Shown here piece after piece: positions 9,311 to 20,101 of a stretch of DNA of 64,000 nt; the stretch's first letter is position 1, and the number at the start of each line of letters is the position of its first letter. The translations under genes were made by a program, and so were the position numbers. Source of the DNA: Siphonodentalium dalli (lineage: Eukaryota; Mollusca; Scaphopoda; Gadilida; Siphonodentaliidae); contig CP136062.1 in NCBI GenBank assembly GCA_032622095.1, positions 5,456,001-5,520,000 on the forward strand, read 5' to 3'. The notes beneath the pieces were generated by a model. That model had not been told where the DNA came from, did not search any database, and saw only the letters and a program-made list of their open reading frames with translations.

Positions 9311-10300
9311 ACCCCCACTATTGAAATTTAGTTAGAAATGCAACCAAGTTGGTTACAACATTCCAGTATGGCTATCTCTAATTTTCACCTCTCAAGATTT
9401 CTGTGTTGAATGAGTCACCATGATTCACTCCCTTAAACAATTGCCACGATGTTGAGTGTTTTGCTTATTGCTCACTATTTATGTGCTGTATGTAAACACA
9501 CAACTCATGCACAGTGTGTTTTGGAGATAATAATGCATTCATAATTTGATAATTATTCTACATCAGTCCTTCCTATGAGGAAATAACAGCGAGAGCACTT
9601 ATTTGCTCTCGCAATTCAAAAGACCGGTGTAATTGCACCCGTAATATAATTGTAACATGGGTTTTTCTCAAACAAAATGCCAATGTGGGATAGATAGACC
9701 TATGGCCAGTTACACTTTCACATGCCCATACACTATCTGAGATGGGAAAGGTTCTAAATATGTCATCAAATAGTTCAATATTGATTCAACGGTTACAGTG
9801 ACCATCAACATTTTGACAAGCTGGACGAGTGAAAAATTGCGAGTGCACACGTATCATGGGAAGGATTGCTACATGTATATTATATATACTTGTGTTATGT
9901 AAAACAAATTTATGTTGTGCAAAAAACATTACAAGTACGTAAATAGTACATGTACAATGTATGTGATAACTTACAAGCAAAACACTCAACAAGGAGTAGG
10001 CCCCCACAAATTGATTTTTGTTAGCAATGGCACCAAGTTGTTTACAACATACCGGCATATCCATTGCTAATCTCCACCTCTCAAGATTTTGGTGTTAAAT
10101 GCGTCGCTATGAATCACTTTCAATCAAAACAATCGCCATGGTCTTGAGTGTTTGGTTATCGCTCACTATCTACGTGCCATATAATGTATATAAAACAAAT
10201 TCTCGGCTCACACAAAGCGTGTTTTACGGTTAATAATGCATTCAAATTATGATAATTATTGTATACTATTAGATTATTATTAGGGATATTTAGTAACTGT
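9311..10300. repeat. Dispersed repeat family R2, two copies
   Basis: Copies at about 9330-9560 and 9995-10270 share CACCAAGTTG-TTACAACAT, CACCTCTCAAGATTT, TCACTATTTA-GTGC and GCATTCA-AAT-TGATAATTATT. A third copy lies at 26.15-26.52 kb. The sequence between them is low-copy with no coding signal. Confidence 0.8.
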
Positions 10301-10369
10301 TATTTCTTACTTATAATCGAAAGCGAAAGCCATTCATGCCTGAGCGGTCCACTGATTTAAGGAGAATCA

Positions 10370-12200
10370 CTGACTAGTCTCCCAAATCTATGACAATTAA
10401 TGTTTTCAAGAATATACTAATAGTATAGCATACATTCCAAAGACTGGGTCAATAAATTATATTATGCTATTGCCATAGCCCATAATGCAAAAGATAGGGC
10501 AGTATAGTCTCCCAAATCTGTGACAATTAATGTTTCCGACCCTCTAATAAAATATTCTCAGCCCCCAAACCCCTGTTTTGATTTTATTCATTGTATCTCA
10601 TCATATTGAAATCAGTTTGTCGACAATTGACCCAGATAAAGATCATTCTCAGAAATTGATGACCCAAAATGCATATTTTGAAGTAGGGCAGGTGCGGGTT
10701 ACGGCAGGAGAAACTTGTCCTACTCGATTATATTCACGCAATATGTGGCTAAATACATCTATTGAACTGAATGATATGTGGTTCTCAACGAGTATCAAAA
10801 GAATGGGTCCATACATTAAGTTATATTACTGCCTTGTCCCATAATGTAAACGGTAGGGCTGGTCTACATGTGTTGTCTCCCAAATCTGTGAAAATTCATG
10901 TTTTCAGCCCCTTAATAAAACTGTATCAGTATCCAAACCCCTGTTTTGATTTTATTTATTGTATCTCATCATATTGAACTAAGTTTGGCCATAATTTACC
11001 CAGATAGAGGCCATTCTCAGACATTGATGACCAAAAATGCACATTTTGAGGTACATGTACCGTAGGGCATGTGTGGGGTAAGGAAGGACAAAATTGGCCT
11101 GCTCGATATGATTCACTCTATAATTATGTGGCTAAATACTTTTAAAGAACTGTACATGTATGAGACGTGTTTCTAAATGAATTTCAAAAGACTGGGTCCA
11201 TACTATAAGTTACAGGGCGAGATGTTGCCGGGTACGGTGCCATATGAGGCGAAGTGAGATTAATATCGGGCGAGGCGCTAGCCGAGCCCGATATTAATCT
11301 CACTGAACCTCATATGTCACCGTAACCGGCAACAACGAGCCCTGTGACGATTTTATCAAATCACCCACATATCATGTTTTCCGTGTGAGAAATTGAATTA
11401 CTTATACAAAGTTCATTACCTGCCAGTAAGTAAATTTGTTGTCTATGGCTATTAACTTATGTAACGTCACAGTGACGCGTCACGGGCGTTGAACGTCAAC
11501 GCATTGAGTCAATGGCTAATCACCAGAAGCAGGACAACAAACTTGAGTTTGATAGTTAATTTATGAGTGTTTAGAATTTCTCAAATATATCGCATGCAGG
11601 TTTTGGTATATGGTACTATGTCTTTAAATTAACATAACTTGATTTCCGACTGATATCCCTTTTCTTGGCTCAAAATACACCGAAAATATACCCGAGGCGG
11701 CAGAGTTCCATGGAAAACAAAATGGCGGACAACGACCCCATATGGGAACCTTAAGGGGGATATGGATTCCATATGGGACGGGCTACAAAGATGACGACCC
11801 GATGTCTCCTGATATGCCTCTACCAACGGAGCGTCCTCATTGATCGATCCAACCAGGTGACATGATAAATTATGTTATGCTATTGCAACGGCCCATATTG
11901 AATATAAACGGTAGGGCAGGTCTTGTCTCCCAAATCTGATAAATTTCACGTTTTCAGCCTCCAGATACAAATTTACCAGTCTCCAACCCCCTGTTTTTAT
12001 TTTATTTATTGTATCTCATCATATTGAACTAAGGTTGGCTAAACTAAATTTACCCAGATAGAGGCCATTATCAGAAATTGATGACCAAAAATGCATATTT
12101 TGAGGTAAAGGCATGTGTGAGGTACTTTAATGGAGGAAAAACTTGGCATAGTCGATTGTATTGCCGACTTGCGAAAAGCTACATATATTATACACTGTAC
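10370..12200. repeat. About 370-bp tandem family R3, three copies
   Basis: The word CCCTGTTTTGATTTTATT followed by TTGTATCTCATCATATTGAA occurs at about 10573, 10941 and 11990. Each is followed by a stretch with ATTGATGACCAAAAATGC and then GTAGGGCA. The first two copies are adjacent; the third is displaced by a MITE (11213-11344) and about 500 bases of other sequence. Confidence 0.85.
11213..11344. mobile_element. 132-bp palindromic MITE
   Basis: The left end CAGGGCGAGATGTTGCCGG is matched by CCGGCAACAACGAGCCCTG at the right end. The arms continue inward through CATATGAGG and GTGAGATTAATATCGGGC to a centre at GGCGCTAGCC. Flanks read TTA on the left and TGA on the right, compatible with a degenerate 3-bp TNA target duplication (Harbinger-like, inference). 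It lies between copies of family R3. Confidence 0.85.
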
Positions 12201-13204
12201 ACTAAAAGGTTTGTGTGGTTTGCGGTATACCCCCATACTTATGAGTGGGCATGGTGGGTGTACGAGGCTTGGGCTACATGGGCTAACATTTTGAAAATTC
12301 AAGTGGCACCCTCATACCCCTAACGTCCAATGTATTACCATGAATCCATTTGACAAAGAAGACTTAACCCAAACAGTATACATGTACAGTAAAACGAATT
12401 TGAATTGAAAATTGTTTATGAATAGAACCTGGTACAAAACAGTGGAGGTTTCGGGAAATTTCACCTCTTCAGAATACAAACCGTTAATAAAGCCATGCAT
12501 ACATGTAGCTCGAAGACGAGTATGAGTCGCCACACAGTAACTTTCACCAGGATCTGTTCATAAAATTAAGTGAATTAACAACTCTTGAGCTCAAGATATA
12601 CTGGTAGTGGTTTTGAATATTTCAGAAATGACAGTTCAATTTGTGTCATCATAAATCAGATTTGGAATACAAGTAGCTTGCTGGAATTTCTCGCAATATA
12701 CATGTACATGCATGTTGACTCCGTAGTGATTTCATAGTATGTCTTTTAGCTCACTTTTATTTGGCGCTGACTGTAATGTCATATATATGGACTGTATTGA
12801 ACCCACGAGACACATGTGTGTGTCTCCAGAATAAGGTGGCTTTATTTGACCAGTGACTTTTTAGAAATGAAAACAATATTCTGCCCAAATATTGTTATTG
12901 ATTGCCTGCCTACATGTATGTTCTAAAGTCATATGTGGAATCATTTTCATAAATGAGTATAGTCTGAGATAACGCTGAACCCAATATATGATTTTATAGG
13001 CATGGGTTCTGTGTGGTTTTCAACTGAGTGGCCCAATCTTGTGCTAATATTTTATATAGATGCAGACCTACACTGTATCCAAACACACTAAATATGGTGG
13101 AAATAATAACATATGAAAGGGTAGTTCAACTTGGAAAGGGAATAATTTCATGTTTTACAGTCAATGGAGTGATTAGGAATGTGGAAAGATGAAAGGCCTA
13201 CATG
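12201..13204. other. Low-copy DNA, no supported gene
   Basis: Open frames of 70-90 codons exist on both strands at 12.04-12.53 kb, but part of them lies in repeat R3 and they overlap each other antisense. At about 12880-13030 the first copy of family R4 appears. No splice- or promoter-supported gene is seen. Confidence 0.55.
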
Positions 13205-14090
13205 AGTAGTTATGCAAAGAGTAAAATCCAATATGACCACTGGCAGCCATGTTTTTTGCCGAATGACCCCAAAAAGACTCGTTCCCATTTACATGTCATT
13301 GTTAACATCCGTGACAAATTTCATGATGATCCGACAAAAGATACAACATGTAGCCTGTGTCAAAGGATTTAGTCATGCAGAGAGTAAAATCCAAGATGGC
13401 CGCTGGCGGCCATGTTTTTTTGCCGAATGACCCCACAATGACTCGTTCCCATCTACATGTCATTGTTAACATCCATGACACATTTCATGATGATCCGACC
13501 AAAGCTACGACATGTAGCCCGTGCCAAATGATTTAGTCATGCAAAGAGTAAGATACCAGGTGGCTGCTGGCGGATATGGTTTTTGGCCGAACAACCCCAA
13601 AATTACTCGTTCCCATCTACATGTCAATATTAACATTCGTGACAAATTTCATGATGATCAGACGAACATTACTATCTGTAACCCGTGCTAATGGATTGAA
13701 TTTTGAAATCCAAGATGGCTGCTGGCAGCCATGTCTATATTGCCGAATGACTCGAAGATGACTCATTTCCATCTACATGTCAATGTCAACAGTGATGTCA
13801 AATTTCATTATGATCCGACCAAAGCTATGACCTGTAGCCCGTGCCAAAGGATTTAGTCATGCAAAGAGTAATATCCAAGAAGGCTACTGGCGGCCATGTT
13901 TTTTGCCGAACAACACAAAAATGACTCTTTCCTATCTACATGACAATATTAACATCCACGACAAATTTCATGCTGATCAGACGAACAGTAAGACATGTGG
14001 CCCGTGCTAATGGATTGAATTTTGAAATCCAAGATGGATGCTGGCAGCCATGGTACGACCTGTAGCCCGTGCTAAAGGAAGTTATTGACG
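13205..14090. repeat. About 163-bp tandem array of family R1, six copies
   Basis: The starts ATGCAAAGAGTAAAATCCAA, or the variant ATGGATTGAATTTTGAAATC, occur near 13212, 13375, 13539, 13688, 13859 and 14009, with spacing of 150-170 bases. Each unit contains GGCGGCCATGTTTTTTGCCG, CGTTCCCATCTACATGTCA and ATTTCATGATGATCCGAC. Two alternating subtypes are visible. Confidence 0.9.
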
Positions 14091-15454
14091 AATCTCGCAC
14101 ATACACACGCACACACACACACGGACGACGTATACCAAGCCATGGCAATAGCTAATAATGGGTTACATGGCCTACATGTAATTCAAGTTAAAATCTTGTA
14201 CCAACTTGACTATTAAAAACACAAATAGTCCACTCCCTTGGGCCCTAAATCTCTTCTTGGTGCCCATATATTTGTGTTCAATGCCTGCCTACAGACATGT
14301 ATGTATATTAAAAGTCAAATATAGAATATAGCCTGAGAGAACACTGACCCCAAGATATAACATGATTTCAAAGGCACGGTGCTGTATGGTTTTATCAGAG
14401 TGCTGTGGACCATCTCCTTTTCCTCAAATCCGACTGAGGAGCCCAAACTTTTGCAAATCTTTTATATAAATTCAGGTCTATCCAAAAACACTAAAAGTAG
14501 TGCTGGAAAGAAACTAATATAAATGTACCGATACATGGAATGGGTTACATGACCCAATTCAAGTTTAAACTACCAATTTAACTATTAAAAACCACAAATA
14601 TCGCCCTGCCATTGAGCCCAAAATACGTTCCAGGTGCACAAATAGTTTTTGTTCGGTGCCTGCCTATATTCTAAAGTCAAACTTTGAATAATGTTCATAA
14701 TGATTATACATGTACCTGCAGTCTGATAGAACACTTACCCCAAAGTATGCATTTATAGGCACGGGTGCTGTACATGTATGCCTGGGTTGGAGCGATTCCT
14801 TGCCCTTCAATCCCAATGCGGCACAATCTTTGACAAATCTTTTATGTAGATGCAGACATATCCAAAAACACTTAAACCACTTAAAGACATACTATATACT
14901 TGTTTCGGGTGCGTGAAACTGACAAGTTAGTATGCACGAGCTATGCCAACTGAAGGAATATAACATTCTACTAACATCACCGAAAATTTTAAGCAAATCG
15001 GCCGTACCACTCCATAGAAAGCATCGTCAGACCTATGCTCAAATGTAAATATGTACTACTCGATTCGGGACGCATCTATCGGTGATAAACCGACGAAAAT
15101 GATTTCGCCACCAAGAGTCACTGCATTTGGTGTGTGCTGTGGATTTTGATTCACTATCTCTAAAAATTACTACTTTGAACAAGAATATTCTTCATTTCTG
15201 TTTGATTACCACGGTGTTTCACATCGCATTCACACAAATATTCCCATCCCCGGCCTTGAGCCAGAAATCCTTTCCAGGTGCCCAAATATTTGTTGTTGAT
15301 TGCCTGCGTATGTTCTAAAGTCATATGTGGAATCACTGATCCCAAAATATGATTTTATATTCAAGGGTGCTGTATGGTTTTATCATAGGTGCTTACCAAA
15401 AATTCAACTGAGAAGCCCAATCTTTTGCTAATCTTTTAAATAGATGCAGACCTA

Positions 15455-15854
15455 CCCTGCTCGACAAATAAGTGTCCAATAAACCGCGGTGCGGTTAGCG
15501 TTGCCCCGTGGCTGAAATGTAAAGTTGTACACCGCGGCACCACCGACTAACCAACAGTTGGGAAGTGGTGTACTTGCCGTTCGGTCATGGTGTAGTTGCC
15601 AAGGTGTACGTTCATTAAACTGAAAAAAGACGATACAAACCAGAAATCTAACCACAGTGTACATGCTGTTCGGTCGCGGTGTAGTTGCCTTTTGGCCGTG
15701 GTGTAATTGCCGTTCGGCCGCAGTGTACTTGCTGTTCGGCCGCGGTGTGCTTGCCGTTCGGCCGCGGTGCTCAACTGCAGTTTCAAACTGTGACACCGCG
15801 GCCGAACGGCACATACACTGCGGTGCCAATGGACACTTGTTTTGTCCAGCGGGG
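15455..15854. mobile_element. 400-bp MITE with internal minisatellite, TA target duplication
   Basis: The left terminus CCCTGCTCGACAAATAAGTG continues TCCAAT; the right terminus read on the minus strand is CCCCGCTGGACAAAACAAGT continuing GTCCAT. TA flanks both ends (15453-15454 and 15855-15856). The interior has about six repeats built on GTTCGGCCGCGGTGTACTTGC and inverted CACCGCGGC blocks. It sits inside a copy of R4, so it inserted later. TA duplication fits Tc1/mariner-like transposition (inference). Confidence 0.88.
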
Positions 15855-16170
15855 TATCTAAAACACTAAAAGTTGTAGAAATAAAAACATATAATGGGTT
15901 ACAGGGCCAAATTAAATTTTAAAGTACCAATTTGACTATTAAAACACAAATACAATGTAGTCCTCTCCCCCTGGGCCCTAAATCCCTTCTTGGTGCCCAA
16001 ATATTTTGTGTTCAATGCCTGCCTAAATTCTAAAGTCATATATGGAATAATTTCCAGAATGACTGAATGAGTATAGCCTGATAGAACACTGTCCTCTAAA
16101 TTTAACATGATTTTAAAGGCACTGTGCTGCACTGTGTTCTGTATGTTTTTATTATGGGTGCCGTTGCTCC

Positions 16171-16770
16171 TCTCCTTTTCATCATGACCGACGACATCGC
16201 AATCGTCTGAACAAATAAGCACAATTTTGTTGTGGTCGATTCCTCCACTTATGATTGAATCGTGGTTGTCTGAACATTCACATACTGGTAAGATTTATGT
16301 TCCTTTCAGAAGATTTTCACGTATTTGCATGTAATTTATTTTGTTCTGGCTCAGTCAGTGCTTGTCCAAAATTGACTAATCAATTCGTTACTTTATTATC
16401 CAGTAGACTGAGTCAGTGCATGCAGTACTCCCAGTGGTCTCCCACTCCCAGTAATCTATCACGTAGATGTTCCGTTCGGCTGTTCAGTCAAGCTGCAGTC
16501 TTGTTTTAATTCAGAGAGAAAACCACACATTCACAGTGTCAACAACGCCAATATTCAATGGAATGACATATTATTCCGTGGATTGATAGCTCATGATTAA
16601 ATTATCCAGACATGTCCATGAACATTCCTTCAGAAACACTGAGTAAATATTGACAACTCTTAAAGTAGCTAATATATATTATAGAGCATACCAAAGGCCG
16701 AACACATTGAGCAAAATTGTTAACATTTCCAATGGACTGGGGTTGTCGAACTACATGTATAACACCCCGT
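16171..16770. other. Low-copy DNA, no supported gene
   Basis: An 84-codon frame at 16255-16509 has no family resemblance, and nothing else stands out. Confidence 0.5.
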
Positions 16771-17440
16771 TTTTGTTTTCCTTTTTAGCTCAACTTTACA
16801 ACGTGAAGTTTGAGAAATTGCCATGGATTGGCGTCCATCATCCGTGGTCCGTCCGTGCATGCGTGCGTGTGATCGTACTTGCGTCAACAATTTCCTTCGG
16901 CACGTCATACAGGTCGCAGCCAACGGAAACCATCTAGCCGCGTCCCCGGTCAGAACTGATTTCATGGCGGTTATGTTCGGTGTTCATGCTTGACAAAAAA
17001 TTGGCCTGACCCTATGTGCGCTTAGATATAACAGTTTAGGCGTGACAAAGGTAAACTGATATCGACATAATGTCCTTTCAATGCGAGCTGGGTGCGGTGA
17101 CCAAGTGTCCATATATTATCACTTCAATAGAAACACACTATAGATACGGACCTAACCTCGATAGGTAAGCTATATTTTATTCGCTTTGTGCGCGCGCTCA
17201 ATTTTATTTTATTTTTGTGTTTTCCCACTGGTTTTTCGCTGTGTTTGTTGTCCTTTTTAGCTAAAATTTACAACGTTTACAAGTTTGAGATATTGCCATG
17301 GGTTGGCGTCCATCACCCGTGGTCCGTCCGTGCGTGCCTGCGTGTGGTCGTACGTGCGTCAACAATCTCCTTCGGCACGTCCTACAGGTCGCAGCCCTTA
17401 TCCGATATTTGCCAAACTTCATATGTAGCTTCAGTGTGAG
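16771..17440 (+). repeat. Dispersed 'GTCCGTCCGTGC' repeat, two copies
   Basis: Both copies (about 16780-16930 and 17250-17400) read TTTTAGCT-AA-TTTACAACGT, TTGCCATGGATTGGCGTCCA, GTGGTCCGTCCGTGC, GCGTCAACAATTTCCTTCGG and ACAGGTCGCAGCC. A decayed inverted copy is visible near 14090-14150. Repeats starting with a short T-rich/AGCTCA word and a (GTCC)n stretch are common in molluscan genomes, which supports the taxonomic guess. Confidence 0.8.
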
Positions 17441-17760
17441 CTATAGATGGGAGCTATTGAATTTGTTTTCCAAATTTCGAAGAAAAACATGGCCGCCAGC
17501 AGCCATCTTGGATTTCAAATTTGAACCCATCGGCACACCATACAGCTCGTATGTCTTGTCGGATCATTTTTAAATTACGCAGTCACGATTGTGATAATAG
17601 GTAGATGGGGGCTATCGAATTTGAACGATTTTAGATGAAAAACATGGCCGCTGGCAGCCATCTTAGATTTTACTCTTTGTATGACTAAATCCTTTGGCGC
17701 ACCCTACATATCGTATCCCTCGTCCGATCATCACCAGATTTCATATGAATCTTGGATATT
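17441..17760 (-). repeat. Family R1, inverted orientation, two units
   Basis: GGCCGCCAGCAGCCATCTTG, ATTTGAACCCATCGGCACAC and CTTTGTATGACTAAATCC are reverse complements of the R1 units at 13.2-14.1 kb. Confidence 0.85.
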
Positions 17761-18191
17761 TTCAATCGATAGAGGTCTATAGAACTTTTCGTCGCTGTGA
17801 TATTTCCAGTAATAGTCCGGGTCAACCAGAGATCACGCTGTCGATTGCCAATTTACCAAATTGCTTTACCAAAAATGAATTTGCATTAACAAAATCCCGG
17901 TTTGCTAAAAAACATTGGCATTCAGCATTTTGGCTATTGACAATTGATACACATCGGGAACATAATTATATTTTCCCGCGTTTCGCCAAGTATAGCGGGA
18001 AAAATATGTCTTGTATCGTTGCACGAAATAAACAACTCATGAATATTGACATTCGGGGAGTCCCATATAGTGCGCACATCGCTTCGTGGCAGAAGATTGT
18101 TATTGTTGTTTATTTTGGGTTAGGGAAGACTAAATATTACAGTCAATCGGTCAGGAAACAAAAAACATTGATATCCGGTCGCAACAGCTAA
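17745..18191 (+). CDS. Unrecognised 148-aa open frame
   Basis: From the ATG at 17745 the frame is open for 148 codons to TAA at 18189. The peptide is basic and rich in Arg, Lys and aromatic residues, with no signal peptide, membrane helix or known motif. Its start abuts repeat R1, and the upstream in-frame part lies inside that repeat. It is among the longest ATG-initiated frames here but could be chance. Codon use cannot be judged without a reference. Confidence 0.2.
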   Translation: MNLGYFQSIEVYRTFRRCDISSNSPGQPEITLSIANLPNCFTKNEFALTKSRFAKKHWHSAFWLLTIDTHREHNYIFPRFAKYSGKNMSCIVARNKQLMNIDIRGVPYSAHIASWQKIVIVVYFGLGKTKYYSQSVRKQKTLISGRNS

Positions 18192-18876
18192 CTGGGTCCT
18201 AATTGAAAGCGTATCGCTGGGGTGAATGTGTTTCGAATTTCTAGTCGAGTATAACACTGAGTGCGGCTATTGATTCTAATATGAAAAAAATTTAGTCAAG
18301 CAAAGGGCGTCCTGAAGTCTAAGCGGTGTTTTGATAGTAAGTGTTAGATAAATTATCATGAATATGTCCTTCGTAACTAGGCTTTCACAAACAGTGACAA
18401 ACAGCAAATATGAATCGAAAGCGTAAGTTAGATTTAGGCAAAATGTATCAGACACACAACATCCTTCTGAAATGAAAAAAAGTTACTGATTTCTTCGGAG
18501 ATTCAAACATTACCGACAGTCCCATTAAAGCGGTTGATTTGACATATTCGTGTGTTACACCGCCTAAACCGAGCAACATACTACCGTCCAATGCCACGCG
18601 AACGTCAGAAAAAGCTGCATGTTCTCAAGAAAGAAAATTTCCAAGCGAGTGGCACATATCTCGTGAATGCCTACCATTCAATGGTGTCAAAACTGATTTG
18701 TGGAAATACCCAATTCAAAAGTGCCACCACAAATATTTGTCAGAAAATGTGGCAGCAGAAAATATAAAATGGCGCAAAAGATAATGCGATTGGCAAGAAT
18801 GTTGGCACCTGGACATTTTGGGCCAGCGCGAACCCTGTGCACAACGCATTATAATATCAAACTAAAAACAGTATTT
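18192..18876. other. Low-copy DNA with weak coding-like stretch
   Basis: At 18540-18780 two frames are open for 70-80 codons (one includes ERQKKLHVLKKENFQASG). Neither is supported by a start context, splice site or family match. It ends where the 379-bp duplication begins. Confidence 0.35.
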
Positions 18877-19255
18877 GCAGATGAAAATGGATAACTCTAA
18901 AATCAAGTGGTAATATGGCAAAATGTTGTGATACTTAAGCCTTAAGTGATAATACGGCCTTATCTTGTTGATGAATAACAAGTTTTGGGAAATTTGATAC
19001 CATAGTTGACAGTGGTTAGCATTAGTTTTTTCGTCGCAATAAATCTATTCTGAGAACTAAAGCGTATTTTGAAGAAATGTTGTTGTTGTTGTATCTTGTT
19101 GATATGGGACCGTCTGTTCGGATTGAGTACCTTTAATGCTTAAAGTTTAAACTGAGAACACAGTGTTAGAATCATGATATATTTAATAGGTGAGAATGGT
19201 AAAACAAATCACGGTTAATGGCATTATTAACAGTTAATCACGTTTAACTTGATAT
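18877..19255 (+). repeat. 379-bp direct duplication, copy A
   Basis: Almost identical to 22344-22719. It starts at GATGAAAATGGATAACTC, contains TACTTAAGCCTTAAGTGATA and GTTTTTTCGTCGCAATAAAT, and ends at CACGTTTAACTTGATAT. Differences are a few substitutions and small indels (for example a GTT trinucleotide run). Its right edge abuts the octamer/TATA-like module at 19262. Confidence 0.95.
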
Positions 19256-19261
19256 GTTTGT

Positions 19262-19345
19262 ACAAATTAGCAAACACAACAGTACAGTTCGCGATTCTTA
19301 CGAAACGGTGGTGTTTATGACATTAGTGTTTACGAGACCATTAGA
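19262..19345 (+). promoter_or_regulatory. Diverged octamer/TATA-like module (class II)
   Basis: ACAAATTAGCAAACACAACA, then GTTCGCGATTCTTACGAAAC, then GGTGGTGTTTATGAC and a downstream word TTCGTAGTTCTATG align with the module at 46164-46290. The ATGCAAAT octamer is degraded to TACAAAT and the TATA box to TTTATGA, and a 5-base insertion changes the spacing from 49 to 54. It may be inactive. Confidence 0.5.
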
Positions 19346-19350
19346 GTGTT

Positions 19351-19677
19351 ATGAGGGAATCTATGTACGTTGAGTACTTCGTAGTTCTATGCTTGCTGTC
19401 ATGCATGTCCAGAAGCATCAGCCAAGCATTCAAATTGACCCTCGATGGTTACACGCGATTTGCTGTTGTATGCTCTGTGTTACTTGTTCAAGTGCCATTG
19501 TATGTTGCTAAATTATATCAATTTACATTGAGTCTTATATCCCGACAATTGCTATTTTATCTTAAAGCATTTCATACATTGTACTTGTTCAGATGTATCT
19601 ACAAAATAAATACAAAATCATATCACCGGTGTCACATTAAGAAAATATCGACCCAGGTGCCCATGCAACGCTATTGA
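19351..19677 (+). CDS. Unrecognised 108-aa hydrophobic ORF behind the class II module
   Basis: ATG at 19351, about 37 bases downstream of the TATA-like word, and TGA at 19675-19677. The N-terminus MRESMYVEYFVVLCLLSCMS resembles a signal peptide or membrane anchor, and a second hydrophobic segment covers about residues 36-70. No homologous ORF follows the related modules at 46-47 kb, where sequence similarity ends shortly after the word TTCGTAGTTCTATG. It could be a small membrane protein or chance. Confidence 0.3.
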   Translation: MRESMYVEYFVVLCLLSCMSRSISQAFKLTLDGYTRFAVVCSVLLVQVPLYVAKLYQFTLSLISRQLLFYLKAFHTLYLFRCIYKINTKSYHRCHIKKISTQVPMQRY

Positions 19678-19936
19678 CAAAGACACTTATTTTATGTAGT
19701 TCGAATGAATTTGAAAAGATACACATAGTTTTAGTATTGATTTTGAGAGAAATATCTCCCCAACCCCCAATAGGATTTTATCGCAAAAATAACAGAAGTT
19801 TGTTGAAAATGAAAAAGCCCCCACGCCCGAGTGGCAAACAAGCAGAATAATGTGTGAAATACATCCGTCTATCGGAAAAACATATTCGCCAAAATACACA
19901 TATGGGGAGCATATGGTAGCTCACGGTCTATATATG

Positions 19937-20101
19937 CCATCAACATCGTTTTTCGGTTGATCTATGCGCCTATAGATCGATCAGTAGACGATTAATATAA
20001 TGTATAATTCCGCGAAGCGGATTACACTAAGTATGTGATTCGTCTACTGATCGATATACAGTGTACAATGAATAGATCAACCGAAAAACGACGTTGGTGG
20101 C
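19937..20101. mobile_element. 165-bp palindromic MITE with GCGAAGC apex
   Basis: Outer arms GCCATCAACATCGTTTTTCG and CGAAAAACGACGTTGGTGGC are inverted and followed by GGTTGATCTAT/ATAGATCAACC. Inner arms GATCGATCAGTAGACG/CGTCTACTGATCGAT lead to a central hairpin TCCGC-GAA-GCGGA at 20009-20021. I see no clear target duplication. Confidence 0.8.

Larger units (their letters stand above)
12880..16170. repeat. Dispersed family R4, five copies
   Basis: The order CAAATATT-TGTT, TGCCTGCCTA, TTCTAAAGTCATAT, GAATGAGTATAG-CTGA, AACACTGACCCCAAA, GATTTTA-AGGCA and GTGCTGTATGGTTTTATCA recurs near 12885, 14265, 14635, 15280 and 15990. Copies are interrupted by array R1 (13.2-14.1 kb) and by the MITE at 15455-15854. 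Confidence 0.8.

Noticed and set aside
12039-12323. Overlapping 81-87-codon frames on opposite strands
   Set aside because: Partly within repeat R3, mutually antisense, and without motif or conserved copy.
17694-17744. Non-ATG extension of the 148-aa frame
   Set aside because: It lies within dispersed repeat R1 in inverted orientation.
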